Positions 47,962 through 57,599 of a stretch of 64,000 bases of DNA are shown in pieces. The stretch covers positions 62,001 through 126,000 of the forward strand of contig CAVPOU010000020.1 of the NCBI GenBank assembly GCA_963707125.1, given 5' to 3'. The position numbers and the translations under genes are program-made. The DNA is from CAVPDE01 sp963707125 (GTDB lineage Bacteria; Desulfobacterota; DSM-4660; Desulfatiglandales; HGW-15). Each line of letters opens with the position of its first letter. Position 1 is the stretch's first letter. The notes beneath the pieces are model-generated. The model was not told the origin of the DNA, searched no databases, and was given only the letters and a program-made list of their open reading frames with translations.

Positions 47962-49260
47962 TTACGACATCCACTTGACCGGGAAAGGTTTTTCCCTGGG
48001 TCCCTTTTGGGTCCGGATATAGTCTTCGAACTCCTGTCGGAATTTTCCAATGAAACTGGTGACCGGCCCGACCGCGGCATCGGCCAGAGGGCAGATGGTG
48101 CGGCCGAACATCCCGTTGGCGAGGGAAAGGAGCAGGTCCAGGTCCTCGATTTTCCCTTTTCCCTTCACCATGCGGCCTGTGATTTGAGCCATCCATCCCG
48201 TGCCCTCCCTGCAGGGCGTGCACTGGCCGCAGGATTCATGGGCGTAAAAATGAGTGAGCACGTGCAGGGTGGTGACCATGCACGTCCCTTCTGCCATCAC
48301 GATCACGGCGCCGCTTCCCAGCATGGACCCTGCGGCAGCCAGGGCCTCATAGTCCATGGTCACACCCTGGCATTCCGATGCGGTCAGCACGGGCGTGGAA
48401 CTGCCGCCCGGGATCACGGCCTTGAGTTTCATGCCTTTCAGGATCCCTCCGCAGTGATTCTCAATGAGCTCCATGAGCGGCACACCCAGAGGCAGTTCAA
48501 TGACCTGGGGACGATTCACATGACCGGAAACGCAGAAGAGCTTGGTTCCCGGGCTCTTCTCGGTCCCGAATTTTTTGTAGGCCTCCGGGCCGTTGGCGAT
48601 GATGTAGGGAGTCGAGGCAATGCTCTCCACGTTGTTCACCGTGGTGGGCATGTCAAAGACACCCCGCTGAGGCGGGAAGGGCGGCCGGATTCTTGGCTGT
48701 CCTTTTTTGCCTTCAATGCTGTTGATGAGAGCCGTTTCCTCTCCGCACACATAAGCGCCTGCGCCCGCGTGAACGTACACGTCGAGGCGGAAATCACTTT
48801 CCAGCACACGATTTCCCAGGATGCCTTTTGCGTAAGCCTCTTCGATCGCGGCTTCCATCCTTCGTTGCGGCTCTGTAAATTCGCCCCGGATGTAGATGTA
48901 AGAGGTGTGAGCCTGCATGGCCCAGCACGCGATGAGGATCCCCTCGATCAGCATGTGGGGGTCATAGCGCAGGATGTCCCGATCCTTGAAGGTGCCCGGC
49001 TCTCCTTCATCGGCATTCACGCAGAGAAACCGCGGCCGGTCGTCCTTGGGCATGAAGAGCCACTTGCGGCCCGTGGGGAATCCTGCACCGCCCCTGCCGC
49101 GCAACCCCGCGTCGAGCACGGTCTGCGCCACGGCCTGGGGCTCCATGGTCAGGGCCTTCCTTGCCGCTTCGTATCCGCCGGACTGGAGATAGGTCTCCAG
49201 CTTGTGGGAATCGGGTTTTCCCCAGTTTCGGCTCAGAATTTTGTAATCGTCATTGGCCAT
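47962..49260 (-). CDS. nuoF: NADH-quinone oxidoreductase subunit F
   Basis: A 432-residue NADH- and FMN-binding subunit. GLRGRGGAGFPTGRKWLFMP holds the FMN/NADH glycine loop, GAGAYVCGEETALINSIEG the second, and ESCGQCTPCREGTGWM the N3 4Fe-4S site. It accepts electrons from NADH. Placement after nuoE and before nuoG is standard. Confidence 0.96.
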   Translation of the reverse strand: MANDDYKILSRNWGKPDSHKLETYLQSGGYEAARKALTMEPQAVAQTVLDAGLRGRGGAGFPTGRKWLFMPKDDRPRFLCVNADEGEPGTFKDRDILRYDPHMLIEGILIACWAMQAHTSYIYIRGEFTEPQRRMEAAIEEAYAKGILGNRVLESDFRLDVYVHAGAGAYVCGEETALINSIEGKKGQPRIRPPFPPQRGVFDMPTTVNNVESIASTPYIIANGPEAYKKFGTEKSPGTKLFCVSGHVNRPQVIELPLGVPLMELIENHCGGILKGMKLKAVIPGGSSTPVLTASECQGVTMDYEALAAAGSMLGSGAVIVMAEGTCMVTTLHVLTHFYAHESCGQCTPCREGTGWMAQITGRMVKGKGKIEDLDLLLSLANGMFGRTICPLADAAVGPVTSFIGKFRQEFEDYIRTQKGPREKPFPVKWMS

Positions 49261-49287
49261 CGTCGTTCAGTCAACCGGGTTAGAGCG

Positions 49288-49761
49288 TTACGTCAGGCTC
49301 TTCAAGATCTCGTCCACTTTGGCCGGAGAGAGATCTTCATAATAGTCGTCGTTCACCTGCATCATGGGGGCGTTGCCGCACGCGCCAAGGCACTCCACCT
49401 TCACCAGAGTAAAGCGGCCGTCCTTGGTCGTCTGCCCTTCAGCAATGCCCAGCTTCTTGGAAAGGTAGGCAAAGAGATCCATGCCTCCCCGGAGGGCGCA
49501 GGAAATGTTGGTGCAGACCTGGATGAAGTACCTCCCCACCGGCTGCTTGTTGTACATGGTGTAAAAGGTGGCCACTTCATAGACACGGGCCGGGGTCAGG
49601 CCCACGATTCCTGCCACGTACTCCATGGCCTCCAGGCTGACATAACCGAACTCCCGCTGGGCAAGGTAGAGCACCGGAAGCAAGGCGGCTTGCTTTGTCA
49701 CGTACCGACTGAAGATCCGGTCCAGTTCCTGCTTGGTTTCTGCTGAAAATTCAAAGCCCAT
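49288..49761 (-). CDS. nuoE: NADH-quinone oxidoreductase subunit E
   Basis: A 157-residue thioredoxin-like 2Fe-2S protein. QVCTNISCALRG carries the first two cysteines and VECLGACGNAPMMQVND the other two. It starts 1 bp from the nuoD stop. With NuoF and NuoG it forms the NADH-oxidising arm, so this complex should truly use NADH. Confidence 0.95.
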   Translation of the reverse strand: MGFEFSAETKQELDRIFSRYVTKQAALLPVLYLAQREFGYVSLEAMEYVAGIVGLTPARVYEVATFYTMYNKQPVGRYFIQVCTNISCALRGGMDLFAYLSKKLGIAEGQTTKDGRFTLVKVECLGACGNAPMMQVNDDYYEDLSPAKVDEILKSLT

Positions 49762-49762
49762 G

Positions 49763-50956
49763 TTATCGATCCATCTCTCCGCCGATCATGTTCACGGAAC
49801 CGTAAATGGGGACAATGTCCGCCACCATGTGACCTTCCAGGATCTTGCCGAAAGCGGCCACGATCGGAAAACAGGGCGGCCGGACACGGCATTTCACCGG
49901 CTTGTTCCCGCCGTCCGAGACCACGTAAAAACCCAGTTCTCCGTTTCCCCCTTCCGCATACCCGTAGGCCTCGCCCTTGGGCGGGTGAACGTCGTCATAG
50001 ACCAGCCTGAAGTGGTTGATCATGCCTTCAATGGTTGTGTAGACCGCCTGCTTGGGCGGATAGATGAAACGCGGATCTTCCACGTTCACCGGGCCTCCGG
50101 GCAGCTTCCCCAGGGCCTGCTCAATGATCCGCATGCTCTGCTCCATCTCGGCCATCCGCACCTTGTACCGGTCGTAGCAGTCGCCGTTTTCGCCCACCGG
50201 GATTTCAAAGGTGAACTCGTTGTAAGCCGAGTAAGGATGGGCTTTGCGAACATCGTAGGCTACGCCGGTGGAGCGGAGGAAGGGACCCGTGATCCCGTAG
50301 CTGATGGCGTCTTCCCGGCTGATCACTCCCACATCCACGACCCGATCGAGGAAGAGGCGGTTCTTGGTAAACAGTCCGTCGATCTCCTTCAGGATTCGAC
50401 GCGTTTCTTTGGTCGCGGCATAAGACTGGGCTTCAAATCCTTCGGGGATGTCCCATCGCATTCCGCCGACCCGGGTCCAGGCGTAGGTGACCCGGGCGCC
50501 GGTCACGCTCTCCATCAGGTCATAGTAGAGCTCCCTGGCTTTGACAAAGTAAAGGAAGCCGCTGAAGGCTCCGAGCTCCATGACCGCAGCGCCGACGCAG
50601 GTCAGGTGGTCCGTGAGGCGGTTCATCTCAGAAAGGATCACCCGCAGGTATTCGCAACGGGGGGTGGGTTTGATTCCGCAAAGCTTTTCAACGGCCATGA
50701 CATAGGCCACATTGTTGATCAGGGGGGAGACATAGTTGAGCCGGTCCGTGTAAGGCACAATCTGGTTCCAGCGGTGATCCTCACATTCTTTCTCAAATCC
50801 CCGGTGGAGATATCCGGGCTCCACGTCTGCGGAAATGATGGTTTCTCCGTCCAGATACAGTTTGATCTGCGTGATGCCGTGCATCGCCGGATGGGAAGGC
50901 CCCATCATGACTTCGATGTAATCGGTGTGGAGGTCTTTGCTGCTGTCAACGGTCAT
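49763..50956 (-). CDS. nuoD: NADH-quinone oxidoreductase subunit D
   Basis: A 397-residue 49-kDa-type subunit. MGPSHPAMHGITQIKLYLDG contains the quinone-site His, ERGxGE-like pieces are represented by RGFEKECEDHRWNQIVPYTD, and the C-terminal PPCFPIVAAFGKILEGHMVA and DIVPIYGSVNMIGGEMDR are typical. It is not fused to NuoC, from which it is 12 bp apart. Confidence 0.95.
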   Translation of the reverse strand: MTVDSSKDLHTDYIEVMMGPSHPAMHGITQIKLYLDGETIISADVEPGYLHRGFEKECEDHRWNQIVPYTDRLNYVSPLINNVAYVMAVEKLCGIKPTPRCEYLRVILSEMNRLTDHLTCVGAAVMELGAFSGFLYFVKARELYYDLMESVTGARVTYAWTRVGGMRWDIPEGFEAQSYAATKETRRILKEIDGLFTKNRLFLDRVVDVGVISREDAISYGITGPFLRSTGVAYDVRKAHPYSAYNEFTFEIPVGENGDCYDRYKVRMAEMEQSMRIIEQALGKLPGGPVNVEDPRFIYPPKQAVYTTIEGMINHFRLVYDDVHPPKGEAYGYAEGGNGELGFYVVSDGGNKPVKCRVRPPCFPIVAAFGKILEGHMVADIVPIYGSVNMIGGEMDR

Positions 50957-50968
50957 TTTGTCTCTTCC

Positions 50969-51526
50969 CTAGGGTTTTTCCTGAAATCTCGGATCATGCC
51001 CGTGGGGCGTTTCATCTGCAGGCCGGCTGAATCTCCTCTCTTCTGAGGCCAGGAGTGGAATTCGCGGCTGGCGTTTGTCAATGGGATAGTCTTTTCGCAA
51101 GGGGTGTCCCTCGAATTCAGGGTAGAGCAGGAGGTGGCGAAGGTCCGGGCTATCCTTAAATAAGATCCCATACATTTCGTGGCACTCCCGCTCGAACCAG
51201 TTCGCCCCTTTCCAGAGCAAGCTCAAACTCTGAATGGAAGGATCCGATTCCGGCAGGCGCGACTTGACCCTGATCCGTTTGCCTGTGGCCATGTTCCGGA
51301 GGTGGACAACGACTTCAAACCGGGGCAATTCCTCTTCCCTGTCGAGGTAGTCCACTGCGGTGAGATCCACGAAAAGATCAAAGCCCAGGGGCTTTCGGAG
51401 AAACCCAAGCACTTCGAGCCAGGAATCGCGGTGGACGCGGACCGTGTCGTCCCCGGCCTGGCTGTGTGCCGCCTCTATGGCCTCGGGAAACCTTGCTTTG
51501 ACCTTCTCGACTGCTTCGATACTCAT
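50969..51526 (-). CDS. nuoC: NADH-quinone oxidoreductase subunit C
   Basis: A 185-residue 30-kDa-type subunit. DLFVDLTAVDYLDREEELPR, SLLWKGANWFERECHEMYGI and LYPEFEGHPLRKDYPIDKRQ are the family signatures (the ERE-x-DMYGI-like motif is ERECHEMYGI). It is followed by nuoD and preceded by nuoB with a 19-bp gap. Confidence 0.95.
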   Translation of the reverse strand: MSIEAVEKVKARFPEAIEAAHSQAGDDTVRVHRDSWLEVLGFLRKPLGFDLFVDLTAVDYLDREEELPRFEVVVHLRNMATGKRIRVKSRLPESDPSIQSLSLLWKGANWFERECHEMYGILFKDSPDLRHLLLYPEFEGHPLRKDYPIDKRQPRIPLLASEERRFSRPADETPHGHDPRFQEKP

Positions 51527-51545
51527 ATCCTGATCAGGACCCGCC

Positions 51546-52058
51546 TTATGGCATCATGGGTTTGTACTTCGGGTGCGTCAAGTGCTCGTCCAGCTTTTCC
51601 TTCTGAATCAGATCTTGAAGTTTCATCAGCCCGTCAAGGACCATCTCCGGCCGGGGTGGGCATCCGGGGATGTAGACGTCCACGGGGATGACTTTGTCGG
51701 TTCCCTGAACAGTCGCGTAGTTGTCGTAGAAGCCGCCCGTGCAAGCACAGGCGCCAAAGGCCACGACCCACTTGGGCGCGCACATCTGCTCATAAACCCG
51801 GCGAAGGATGGGCGCCTGTTTGTGGGAAATGGTTCCCACCACGAGCAAGAAATCCGCCTGGCGCGGGGTGAAGCGCGGGAATTCGGCGCCGAACCGCGCA
51901 ATGTCGTAATGGGAGCAGGCCGTGCTCATGAACTCCATGCCGCAGCAGGCCGTGACAAAGGGGTACTGAAAGAGCGACCACTTCCGCGCCCAGTTGATGA
52001 AGAACTCGACCTTTGAGGCAATCGCAGGAATGCTTTGCAGTTTCGTCTCTAATCCCAT
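51546..52058 (-). CDS. nuoB: NADH-quinone oxidoreductase subunit B
   Basis: A 170-residue subunit binding cluster N2. FVTACCGMEFMSTACSHYDI has the twin cysteines. GACACTGGFYDNYATVQG and VYIPGCPPRPEMVLDGLMKL hold the others. Electrons leave it for the quinone. Its start overlaps nuoA by 10 bp. Confidence 0.96.
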   Translation of the reverse strand: MGLETKLQSIPAIASKVEFFINWARKWSLFQYPFVTACCGMEFMSTACSHYDIARFGAEFPRFTPRQADFLLVVGTISHKQAPILRRVYEQMCAPKWVVAFGACACTGGFYDNYATVQGTDKVIPVDVYIPGCPPRPEMVLDGLMKLQDLIQKEKLDEHLTHPKYKPMMP

Positions 52059-52411
52059 TCCAGACCGCCTTTGGCCCAGACATAGCCCAGGGCGACGAAA
52101 AGGATCGCGATAAAGACGATCATCTCGATCAGGGCAAAGAGCTTGAGCTCGTTCAGCACAACAGCCCAGGGATATAGAAAGACCGCTTCAATGTCGAAGA
52201 GGATAAAGAGAACCGCAATGCCGTAAAACTTGACGGCGAAGCGCGTTGGTCTGAAGCCTTCCGAAGGGTGGCCGCATTCGAAAGGCATCTGCTTTGTCAT
52301 GCTGCCTTTCTGGTACGGGCCGAGGAATTCCGAGGCAAGCCAGAAGAAGACCACCAGGAAGCCAGCCAGCCCCATCATGACCAAGATCGGGATGTAATCC
52401 GTGATCGCCAT
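52049..52411 (-). CDS. nuoA: NADH-quinone oxidoreductase subunit A
   Basis: A 120-residue, three-helix subunit, first gene of the operon. QMPFECGHPSEGFRPTRFAV holds the loop cysteine near the quinone site, and FILFDIEAVFLYPWAVVLNE the conserved acidic residues. AAAGGAT lies before the ATG. A sigma-70-type promoter is 80-110 bp upstream. Confidence 0.95.
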   Translation of the reverse strand: MAITDYIPILVMMGLAGFLVVFFWLASEFLGPYQKGSMTKQMPFECGHPSEGFRPTRFAVKFYGIAVLFILFDIEAVFLYPWAVVLNELKLFALIEMIVFIAILFVALGYVWAKGGLEWD

Positions 52412-52492
52412 TCGATCTATCCTTTAGAACCGTCTGTGCTCAAAACGCTTTTGATGATGTTAAGATTGGAAGGTTGAACTTATGAACGCGCA

Positions 52493-52520
52493 AATATACT
52501 CTTTTGATCCGGCTTGTCAA
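52493..52520 (-). promoter_or_regulatory. Sigma-70-type promoter of the nuo operon
   Basis: On the minus strand a perfect TTGACA (52520-52515), a 16-bp spacer and TATATT (52498-52493, 5 of 6 to TATAAT). It lies about 80-110 bp upstream of nuoA and points into the operon. Confidence 0.72.
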
Positions 52521-52734
52521 ACAGAATGTGACGGAGATGAGATTTTTTTGGAAAAACTGGAAGAATGGAATGTTGGAAAAATGGAATGATGAGAGAAAGG
52601 AGAAAAGAAGACAGGAGACAGAATACAAGTAGGAGGAAAGTATAAGACGCAAGGGCAAATCAACAGACGACGGACAACAAACCACAGGAGAGAGAGCAGT
52701 GTACTACCCCGCCGCAAGCAGTGCGTTATTGAGA

Positions 52735-52846
52735 GTCATTCCGTGCTTGACTGAGCCTGCCCCGTACTTGATACGGGGGAATCCAGTCCGTTTCTCTGGA
52801 TTCCGGCTGGAGTTTATCCCGCACTGGATGCTGGGCCGGAATGACG
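52735..52846. repeat. Dispersed GTCATTCC palindromic repeat (copy 2)
   Basis: It begins GTCATTCCGTGCTTGACTG and ends GGGCCGGAATGACGG, with GAATCCAGTCCG and CTGGATTCCGG arms inside. It is intergenic between the nuo promoter and the acidic-protein gene. A purine-rich tract (52540-52640) lies beside it. No gene is seen in 52521-53057. Confidence 0.65.
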
Positions 52847-53057
52847 GCAAAAGCGGCAAGCCGCTGGGATTGAACCCGGAGGGATTCAATCATATAAAAG
52901 TTAGGTCTTGTCTCAGGATAGGCGCTAAGCATGTTCACTCATAATTATCTCAAACTAAGGACAATATGAAATATTCTTGACAGAAACAGACAATTATGTT
53001 ATCAATGTTAAAATTTTGTTTGATTTTAAAATCAATTCAAACATGTGGAGTCTTGCA

Positions 53058-54002
53058 ATGGTAAAAAAGCCCCAAACGCAGAAAGTGCAGCTGGATACGG
53101 AAGACGAACTGCTCAATTTTGAACTCGAAGAATTGTTCGGCAAAGAGGCTCCGGCGGAGGATGAAGTGATTGAGCTGGTGGAGCTAATCGAAGTCGATAA
53201 AGACGAGGACAGGACAAAGGAGCTGGCTGTGAAAAGCCAGGTCAAGGAGAAGCCGGCGGCCAAAGCGGTTCCTATCGATGAAGCAAAGGCTTCCCTGTCG
53301 GGAAAGGCCCTACCTGAAGATGAAGAGGAAACAGATCTGGATCTGTCGGACCTTACTCTGGACATGGATGTGGAAACGACCCGGCCGGTGCAGAGCGGCG
53401 GAGAAGGTGAGATCACAGAAGCGGACCTGGAAGACCTGCTGCAAGAAACATCCGACGAGGAGATCTCTTTTGATCTCTCAAGCGGTGAGGAAGGCGTTCA
53501 GGGAGGAAAAGACGAGGAGGTCACGGACGCTGACCTGGAAGCGCTTCTTCAGGAGGCGACTGCCGAAGAGATAGAGGAGGTTGAAGAAGAGGGGGAAGTT
53601 CTCGAGGTGATTGCCGAAACAGAGGCGGTGGAAGAGGTTCAACTTGAAGAAGAGAAGCCGTCTTTGACAGACCTCGAGGCTGCAGGAGATTCCTTTGAGG
53701 AAACGCAGGAAGTGGCGGAGCCCGTAACCGAAGAGGAAGCCCCGCCGCCGACCCGGGCAGGAGCAGAGGAGCCGATGGTCTTGGATGAACCGGTGCGAGA
53801 GGAGATCGCATCCGAGGAGCCTTTCGCTGAAAAGCTGACAGGAATATCCGAGGAGCGGCTCGAGGAGATCATCACCAAGGTCGTTCAGGAGGTGGTCGAA
53901 AGGGTTGCAAGGGAGACTATGAGGAGCGTGGCTGAAAGAGTGATCGGTCAAGCCATTGAGGCTTTGAAAATGAGCCTGGAGAGCTCTTCTGAAGAATCCT
54001 GA
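53058..54002 (+). CDS. Acidic protein of unknown function, 314 aa
   Basis: The ATG at 53058 (MVKKPQTQKVQLDTEDELLN) is preferred; another at 53043 is possible. The middle is extremely rich in Glu and Asp, with imperfect repeats built on EITEADLEDLLQETSDEEI and EVTDADLEALLQEATAEEI. The C-terminal 60 residues are a predicted amphipathic helix (LEEIITKVVQEVVERVARET then MRSVAERVIGQAIEALKMSL). This layout recalls receiver-associated or scaffold proteins in deltaproteobacteria, but I cannot name it. A strong terminator follows the stop. Confidence 0.6.
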   Translation: MVKKPQTQKVQLDTEDELLNFELEELFGKEAPAEDEVIELVELIEVDKDEDRTKELAVKSQVKEKPAAKAVPIDEAKASLSGKALPEDEEETDLDLSDLTLDMDVETTRPVQSGGEGEITEADLEDLLQETSDEEISFDLSSGEEGVQGGKDEEVTDADLEALLQEATAEEIEEVEEEGEVLEVIAETEAVEEVQLEEEKPSLTDLEAAGDSFEETQEVAEPVTEEEAPPPTRAGAEEPMVLDEPVREEIASEEPFAEKLTGISEERLEEIITKVVQEVVERVARETMRSVAERVIGQAIEALKMSLESSSEES

Positions 54003-54038
54003 GAAGAATTGTCTTTAAAATGCCAGTGTTTTGTGTAT

Positions 54039-54073
54039 AAAAAAGAGTTTGCGCGAAGTGCAAACTCTTTTTT
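54039..54073 (+). terminator. Rho-independent terminator of the acidic-protein gene
   Basis: AAAAAAGAGTTTGC at 54039 and GCAAACTCTTTTTT at 54060 form a perfect 14-bp stem with a 7-base loop. It ends in a T-run and lies between the acidic gene and valS. Confidence 0.9.
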
Positions 54074-54096
54074 ATTTCATCGAGGAGTCTGAGTTG

Positions 54097-56742
54097 ATGC
54101 AAAAGGAAAACATGCCCAAGGGTTATGAGCCGAAAGAGGTTGAAGCAAAGTGGTACAAGTACTGGGAAGATCACCAGTTGTTCAGAGCGGAGGCCCAATC
54201 AGACCGGAAGCCGTTCTGTATTGTCATCCCGCCGCCTAATGTGACGGGTTCCCTTCACATGGGCCACGCCCTCAACAATACTCTCCAGGACATCCTGTGC
54301 AGGTTCAAGAAAATGCAAGGGTACAACGTCCTGTGGCAGCCTGGAACCGACCATGCCGGGATTGCCACTCAAAATGTCGTTGAAAGGGAGCTTGCTGCAA
54401 AAGGCACGGATCGGCATCAGGTGGGCCGTGAGAAGTTCATCGAGCTCGTGTGGGAATGGAAAGAAAAGTATGGCGGTGTGATCATCAACCAGCTCAAGCG
54501 GCTGGGGAGTTCCTGCGACTGGAGTCGGGAGCGCTTCACCATGGATGAGGGTCTCTCCAGGGCGGTAAGAGAAGTCTTTGTGAGACTCTATGAAGAGAAC
54601 CTCATCTACCGGGGCGATTACATCATCAACTGGTGCCCGAGGTGCCGCACGGCTCTGGCGGATCTTGAGGTGGAACATGAGGAAATGGACAGCTCCCTCT
54701 ACTACATTCATTACGTGTTCAAGGACCGCCCCGGCCACCTGACTGTGGCAACGACTAGGCCGGAGACCCTTCTGGGAGATACGGCCGTCGCCGTGAATCC
54801 GGAGGATGAACGGTATCAGGGCGTGGCCGGGTCCCATGTCCTGCTGCCGTTGCTGAACAAGCCCATCCCCGTCATCCTGGACAAGTACGTGGACAAGGAA
54901 TTCGGCACAGGAGCCTTGAAGATCACGCCGGCCCATGATCCCAATGACTTTGAGATCGGCAACACCCATCACCTGGAAAGAATCAGAGTCCTTGATGACG
55001 GCGGGAACATGAATGAACTGGCAGGCCCCTACAAAGGCATGGACCGGTTCGAATGCAGGGAAAGGATCGTCGAGGATCTGAAGAACGCAGGCTTGATGGA
55101 GAAGATCGAACCCTACCGAAACGCCATCGGCCACTGCTATCGCTGCAAGAAAATGATCGAACCCCTGCTCTCCAAGCAGTGGTTCGTCAAGGTGGGGCCC
55201 CTCGCGGAAAAAGCTATTGAAGCCGTGAAGGAGGGCCGCACCAGGATCCTGCCTCTCAACTGGGAGAACACCTACTACGAGTGGATGAACAACATCAAGG
55301 ACTGGTGCATTTCCAGACAAATATGGTGGGGGCACCGTATCCCTGCGTGGTACTGCCGGCAGTGCCGTGAGGTGATTGTGGCGAGGAAGGAGCCCAAGAG
55401 TTGCCCCAAGTGCCAGAGCACCGACCTCGTCCAGGAAACGGATGTGCTGGACACCTGGTTCAGTTCAGCCCTCTGGCCTTTCTCCACCCTGGGGTGGCCG
55501 GACAAGACTGACGAGCTGAAGACCTTTTACCCCACGACGACCATGGTCACGGGCTTCGACATCCTCTTTTTCTGGGTTGCTCGGATGATGATGATGGGAA
55601 TCCACTTCATGGGGGAGGTTCCGTTCCGTGACGTTTACATCCACGCGCTGGTGCGGGATGCCTATGGCAAGAAAATGAGCAAGTCCAAAGGCAATGTGAT
55701 TGATCCTCTGAGCGTGATCGATCAGTTCGGGACGGATTCGTTTCGGTTCACTCTCGCGGCGCTGGCTGCCCAGGGAAGAGACATCAAGCTCTCGGAGGAG
55801 AGAATTTCAGGGTACCGCCATTTCGTGAACAAGCTCTGGAATTCGGCAAGGCTTGTGCTCATGAATCTCGATGGAGACGATCCAGCAAAGGATGGAGGGG
55901 TCGTCCATTCCCTCGCAGACCGGTGGATTCTCTCGAGACTGCACCAGGTCAGTGAGGAGGTCACGAAAGCGCTGGAGGAGTACCGCTTCAATGATGGAGC
56001 AAGCCTCTGTTACCAGTTTGTCTGGCATGAGCTCTGCGACTGGTACCTGGAGATGGCCAAGGAGGGCATTTATTCAGAGAACGCGGGTCTCAAGAAATCG
56101 ACCCTCTCGGTTCTTGTGACTGCACTGAAGGCGGTGGTGAAACTCCTTCATCCTTTCATGCCCTTTGTGACGGAAGAAATATGGCAGAGGCTTCCGGGTG
56201 TGCAGGGAAGCATTATGACGGCGCCCTTTCCCCAGGGCCAGGAGTTTGCCTTTGATGAGCAGGCGGTGAAAGAGATGTCTTTGGTCATGGGCGCGATCGC
56301 AGGGATCAGAAACATTCGCGGGGAGATGAACCTTCCGCCTTCCAAGAAGGTGGACATTGTCATTGAAGCGCCTGATCTCAATGATGCGGAGATCCTGGGA
56401 TACAACATCCCTCATATTCGAAGTCTTGCCAAGGTGGAGTCCATCGACATTGGGACCTCTGTGGCCAAACCAAAAGGATCTGCGACCGCTGTATTCGGCC
56501 AGAATCAGGTTCATGTGCTTCTGAAAGGCCTTCTGGATTTCGAAGAGGAAAAGAAGAGGTTAAGAAAAGAGATCACCAAAGTGGAAAAAGATCTCGAAAT
56601 GCTTGACAGGAAACTCTCGAACCCTCAGTTCAGAGAGAAAGCGGCACCGGAGATCATCGAAGAGGTGCAAGAGAAGAAAGAAGCGCTTGGTCTCAGGTTG
56701 GAGAAGCTCACCCATAACCTGGAGTTCTTCGAGTCGATGTAG
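54097..56742 (+). CDS. valS: Valyl-tRNA synthetase
   Basis: An 881-residue class I synthetase. The HIGH motif is in PPPNVTGSLHMGHALNNTL and KMSKS in GKKMSKSKGNVIDPLS. The editing domain has ATTRPETLLGDTAVAVNPED. A zinc-like Cys set (CRQCREVIVARKEPKSCPKC) is in the insert. The C-terminal coiled coil (FEEEKKRLRKEITKVEKDLE) is typical of ValRS. The ATG at 54097, with GAGGAG before it, is chosen because earlier in-frame codons lie in the terminator hairpin. Confidence 0.96.
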   Translation: MQKENMPKGYEPKEVEAKWYKYWEDHQLFRAEAQSDRKPFCIVIPPPNVTGSLHMGHALNNTLQDILCRFKKMQGYNVLWQPGTDHAGIATQNVVERELAAKGTDRHQVGREKFIELVWEWKEKYGGVIINQLKRLGSSCDWSRERFTMDEGLSRAVREVFVRLYEENLIYRGDYIINWCPRCRTALADLEVEHEEMDSSLYYIHYVFKDRPGHLTVATTRPETLLGDTAVAVNPEDERYQGVAGSHVLLPLLNKPIPVILDKYVDKEFGTGALKITPAHDPNDFEIGNTHHLERIRVLDDGGNMNELAGPYKGMDRFECRERIVEDLKNAGLMEKIEPYRNAIGHCYRCKKMIEPLLSKQWFVKVGPLAEKAIEAVKEGRTRILPLNWENTYYEWMNNIKDWCISRQIWWGHRIPAWYCRQCREVIVARKEPKSCPKCQSTDLVQETDVLDTWFSSALWPFSTLGWPDKTDELKTFYPTTTMVTGFDILFFWVARMMMMGIHFMGEVPFRDVYIHALVRDAYGKKMSKSKGNVIDPLSVIDQFGTDSFRFTLAALAAQGRDIKLSEERISGYRHFVNKLWNSARLVLMNLDGDDPAKDGGVVHSLADRWILSRLHQVSEEVTKALEEYRFNDGASLCYQFVWHELCDWYLEMAKEGIYSENAGLKKSTLSVLVTALKAVVKLLHPFMPFVTEEIWQRLPGVQGSIMTAPFPQGQEFAFDEQAVKEMSLVMGAIAGIRNIRGEMNLPPSKKVDIVIEAPDLNDAEILGYNIPHIRSLAKVESIDIGTSVAKPKGSATAVFGQNQVHVLLKGLLDFEEEKKRLRKEITKVEKDLEMLDRKLSNPQFREKAAPEIIEEVQEKKEALGLRLEKLTHNLEFFESM

Positions 56743-56796
56743 CAAAAAGACCAACGACGACTGACCGCCTGCTTGTATAAAATAAGGTCTTTTCCT

Positions 56797-57597
56797 ATGG
56801 AGCAAGCTCTCTCACAAAATGCCGATCCCCTTACCTCTGTGCCTGATGCCATTGAGGTTGAGGAAGTCTGTTTCTCCTACGAGAGAACGGAGGTCTTGAA
56901 AAACGTGAGCTTTCGCCTAAAGCAGGGCGAGTTCCTCGGCATTATCGGGCCGAACGGCGGAGGGAAGACAACCCTTGTCAGACTCTTGCTGGGGCTCCTC
57001 AATCCGGACCGTGGGAAAATCAGAATTCTGGGAGAGGCGCCGAACGCAGCAAGTCGCAGGGTAGGGTATGTGCCGCAAAGCATGGAGCTCAGCAGGTCGT
57101 TCCCCATTTCCGTCATGGACGTCGCCTTCATGGGGCGTCTTGCAAGAGCTCGCATGGGCAAAAGGTACACTCGGGAAGACGAGGAAAAGGTTCGGCAGGT
57201 ACTCGAAAAAGTGGGGATGTGGGAGCATCGCCGCAAGCTCATCGGAAAGCTTTCAGGAGGCCAGAAGCAAAGAGTCTTTATTGCGAGAGCCCTGGCCACG
57301 GACCCGGAAATTCTGTTTCTGGATGAACCTACGGCGAGCGTTGATCCTGAATTCCAGGTGAATCTCTACGATATTCTGGAGGAGCTCAACAAGCAGGTCA
57401 CCATTATCGTGATCACCCATGACATCGGTGTCGTGTCGAGCTACATGAAATCCATTGCCTGCGTCAACAAGCACTTCATTTTTCACGAGGGGAGCCAGAT
57501 CACCCAGGAGATGATCGACATGGCGTACCAATGCCCTGTGGACCTGATCGCCCACGGGATGCCGCACCGGGTGCTTCCTACCCACAAGGAGGAATAG
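56797..57597 (+). CDS. Metal ABC transporter ATP-binding protein (ZnuC/MntB-like)
   Basis: A 266-residue ATPase. Walker A GPNGGGKTT, Q-loop YVPQSMELSRSFPISVMDVA, signature LSGGQKQRVFIARAL, Walker B ILFLDEPTASVD, and the H-loop ITHDIGVV. The C-terminal stretch (MPHRVLPTHKEE) with several His fits the zinc/manganese class. The ATG at 56797 is used; a TTG 24 nt earlier is possible. The permease starts 3 bp after its stop. Confidence 0.88.
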   Translation: MEQALSQNADPLTSVPDAIEVEEVCFSYERTEVLKNVSFRLKQGEFLGIIGPNGGGKTTLVRLLLGLLNPDRGKIRILGEAPNAASRRVGYVPQSMELSRSFPISVMDVAFMGRLARARMGKRYTREDEEKVRQVLEKVGMWEHRRKLIGKLSGGQKQRVFIARALATDPEILFLDEPTASVDPEFQVNLYDILEELNKQVTIIVITHDIGVVSSYMKSIACVNKHFIFHEGSQITQEMIDMAYQCPVDLIAHGMPHRVLPTHKEE

Positions 57598-57599
57598 GC

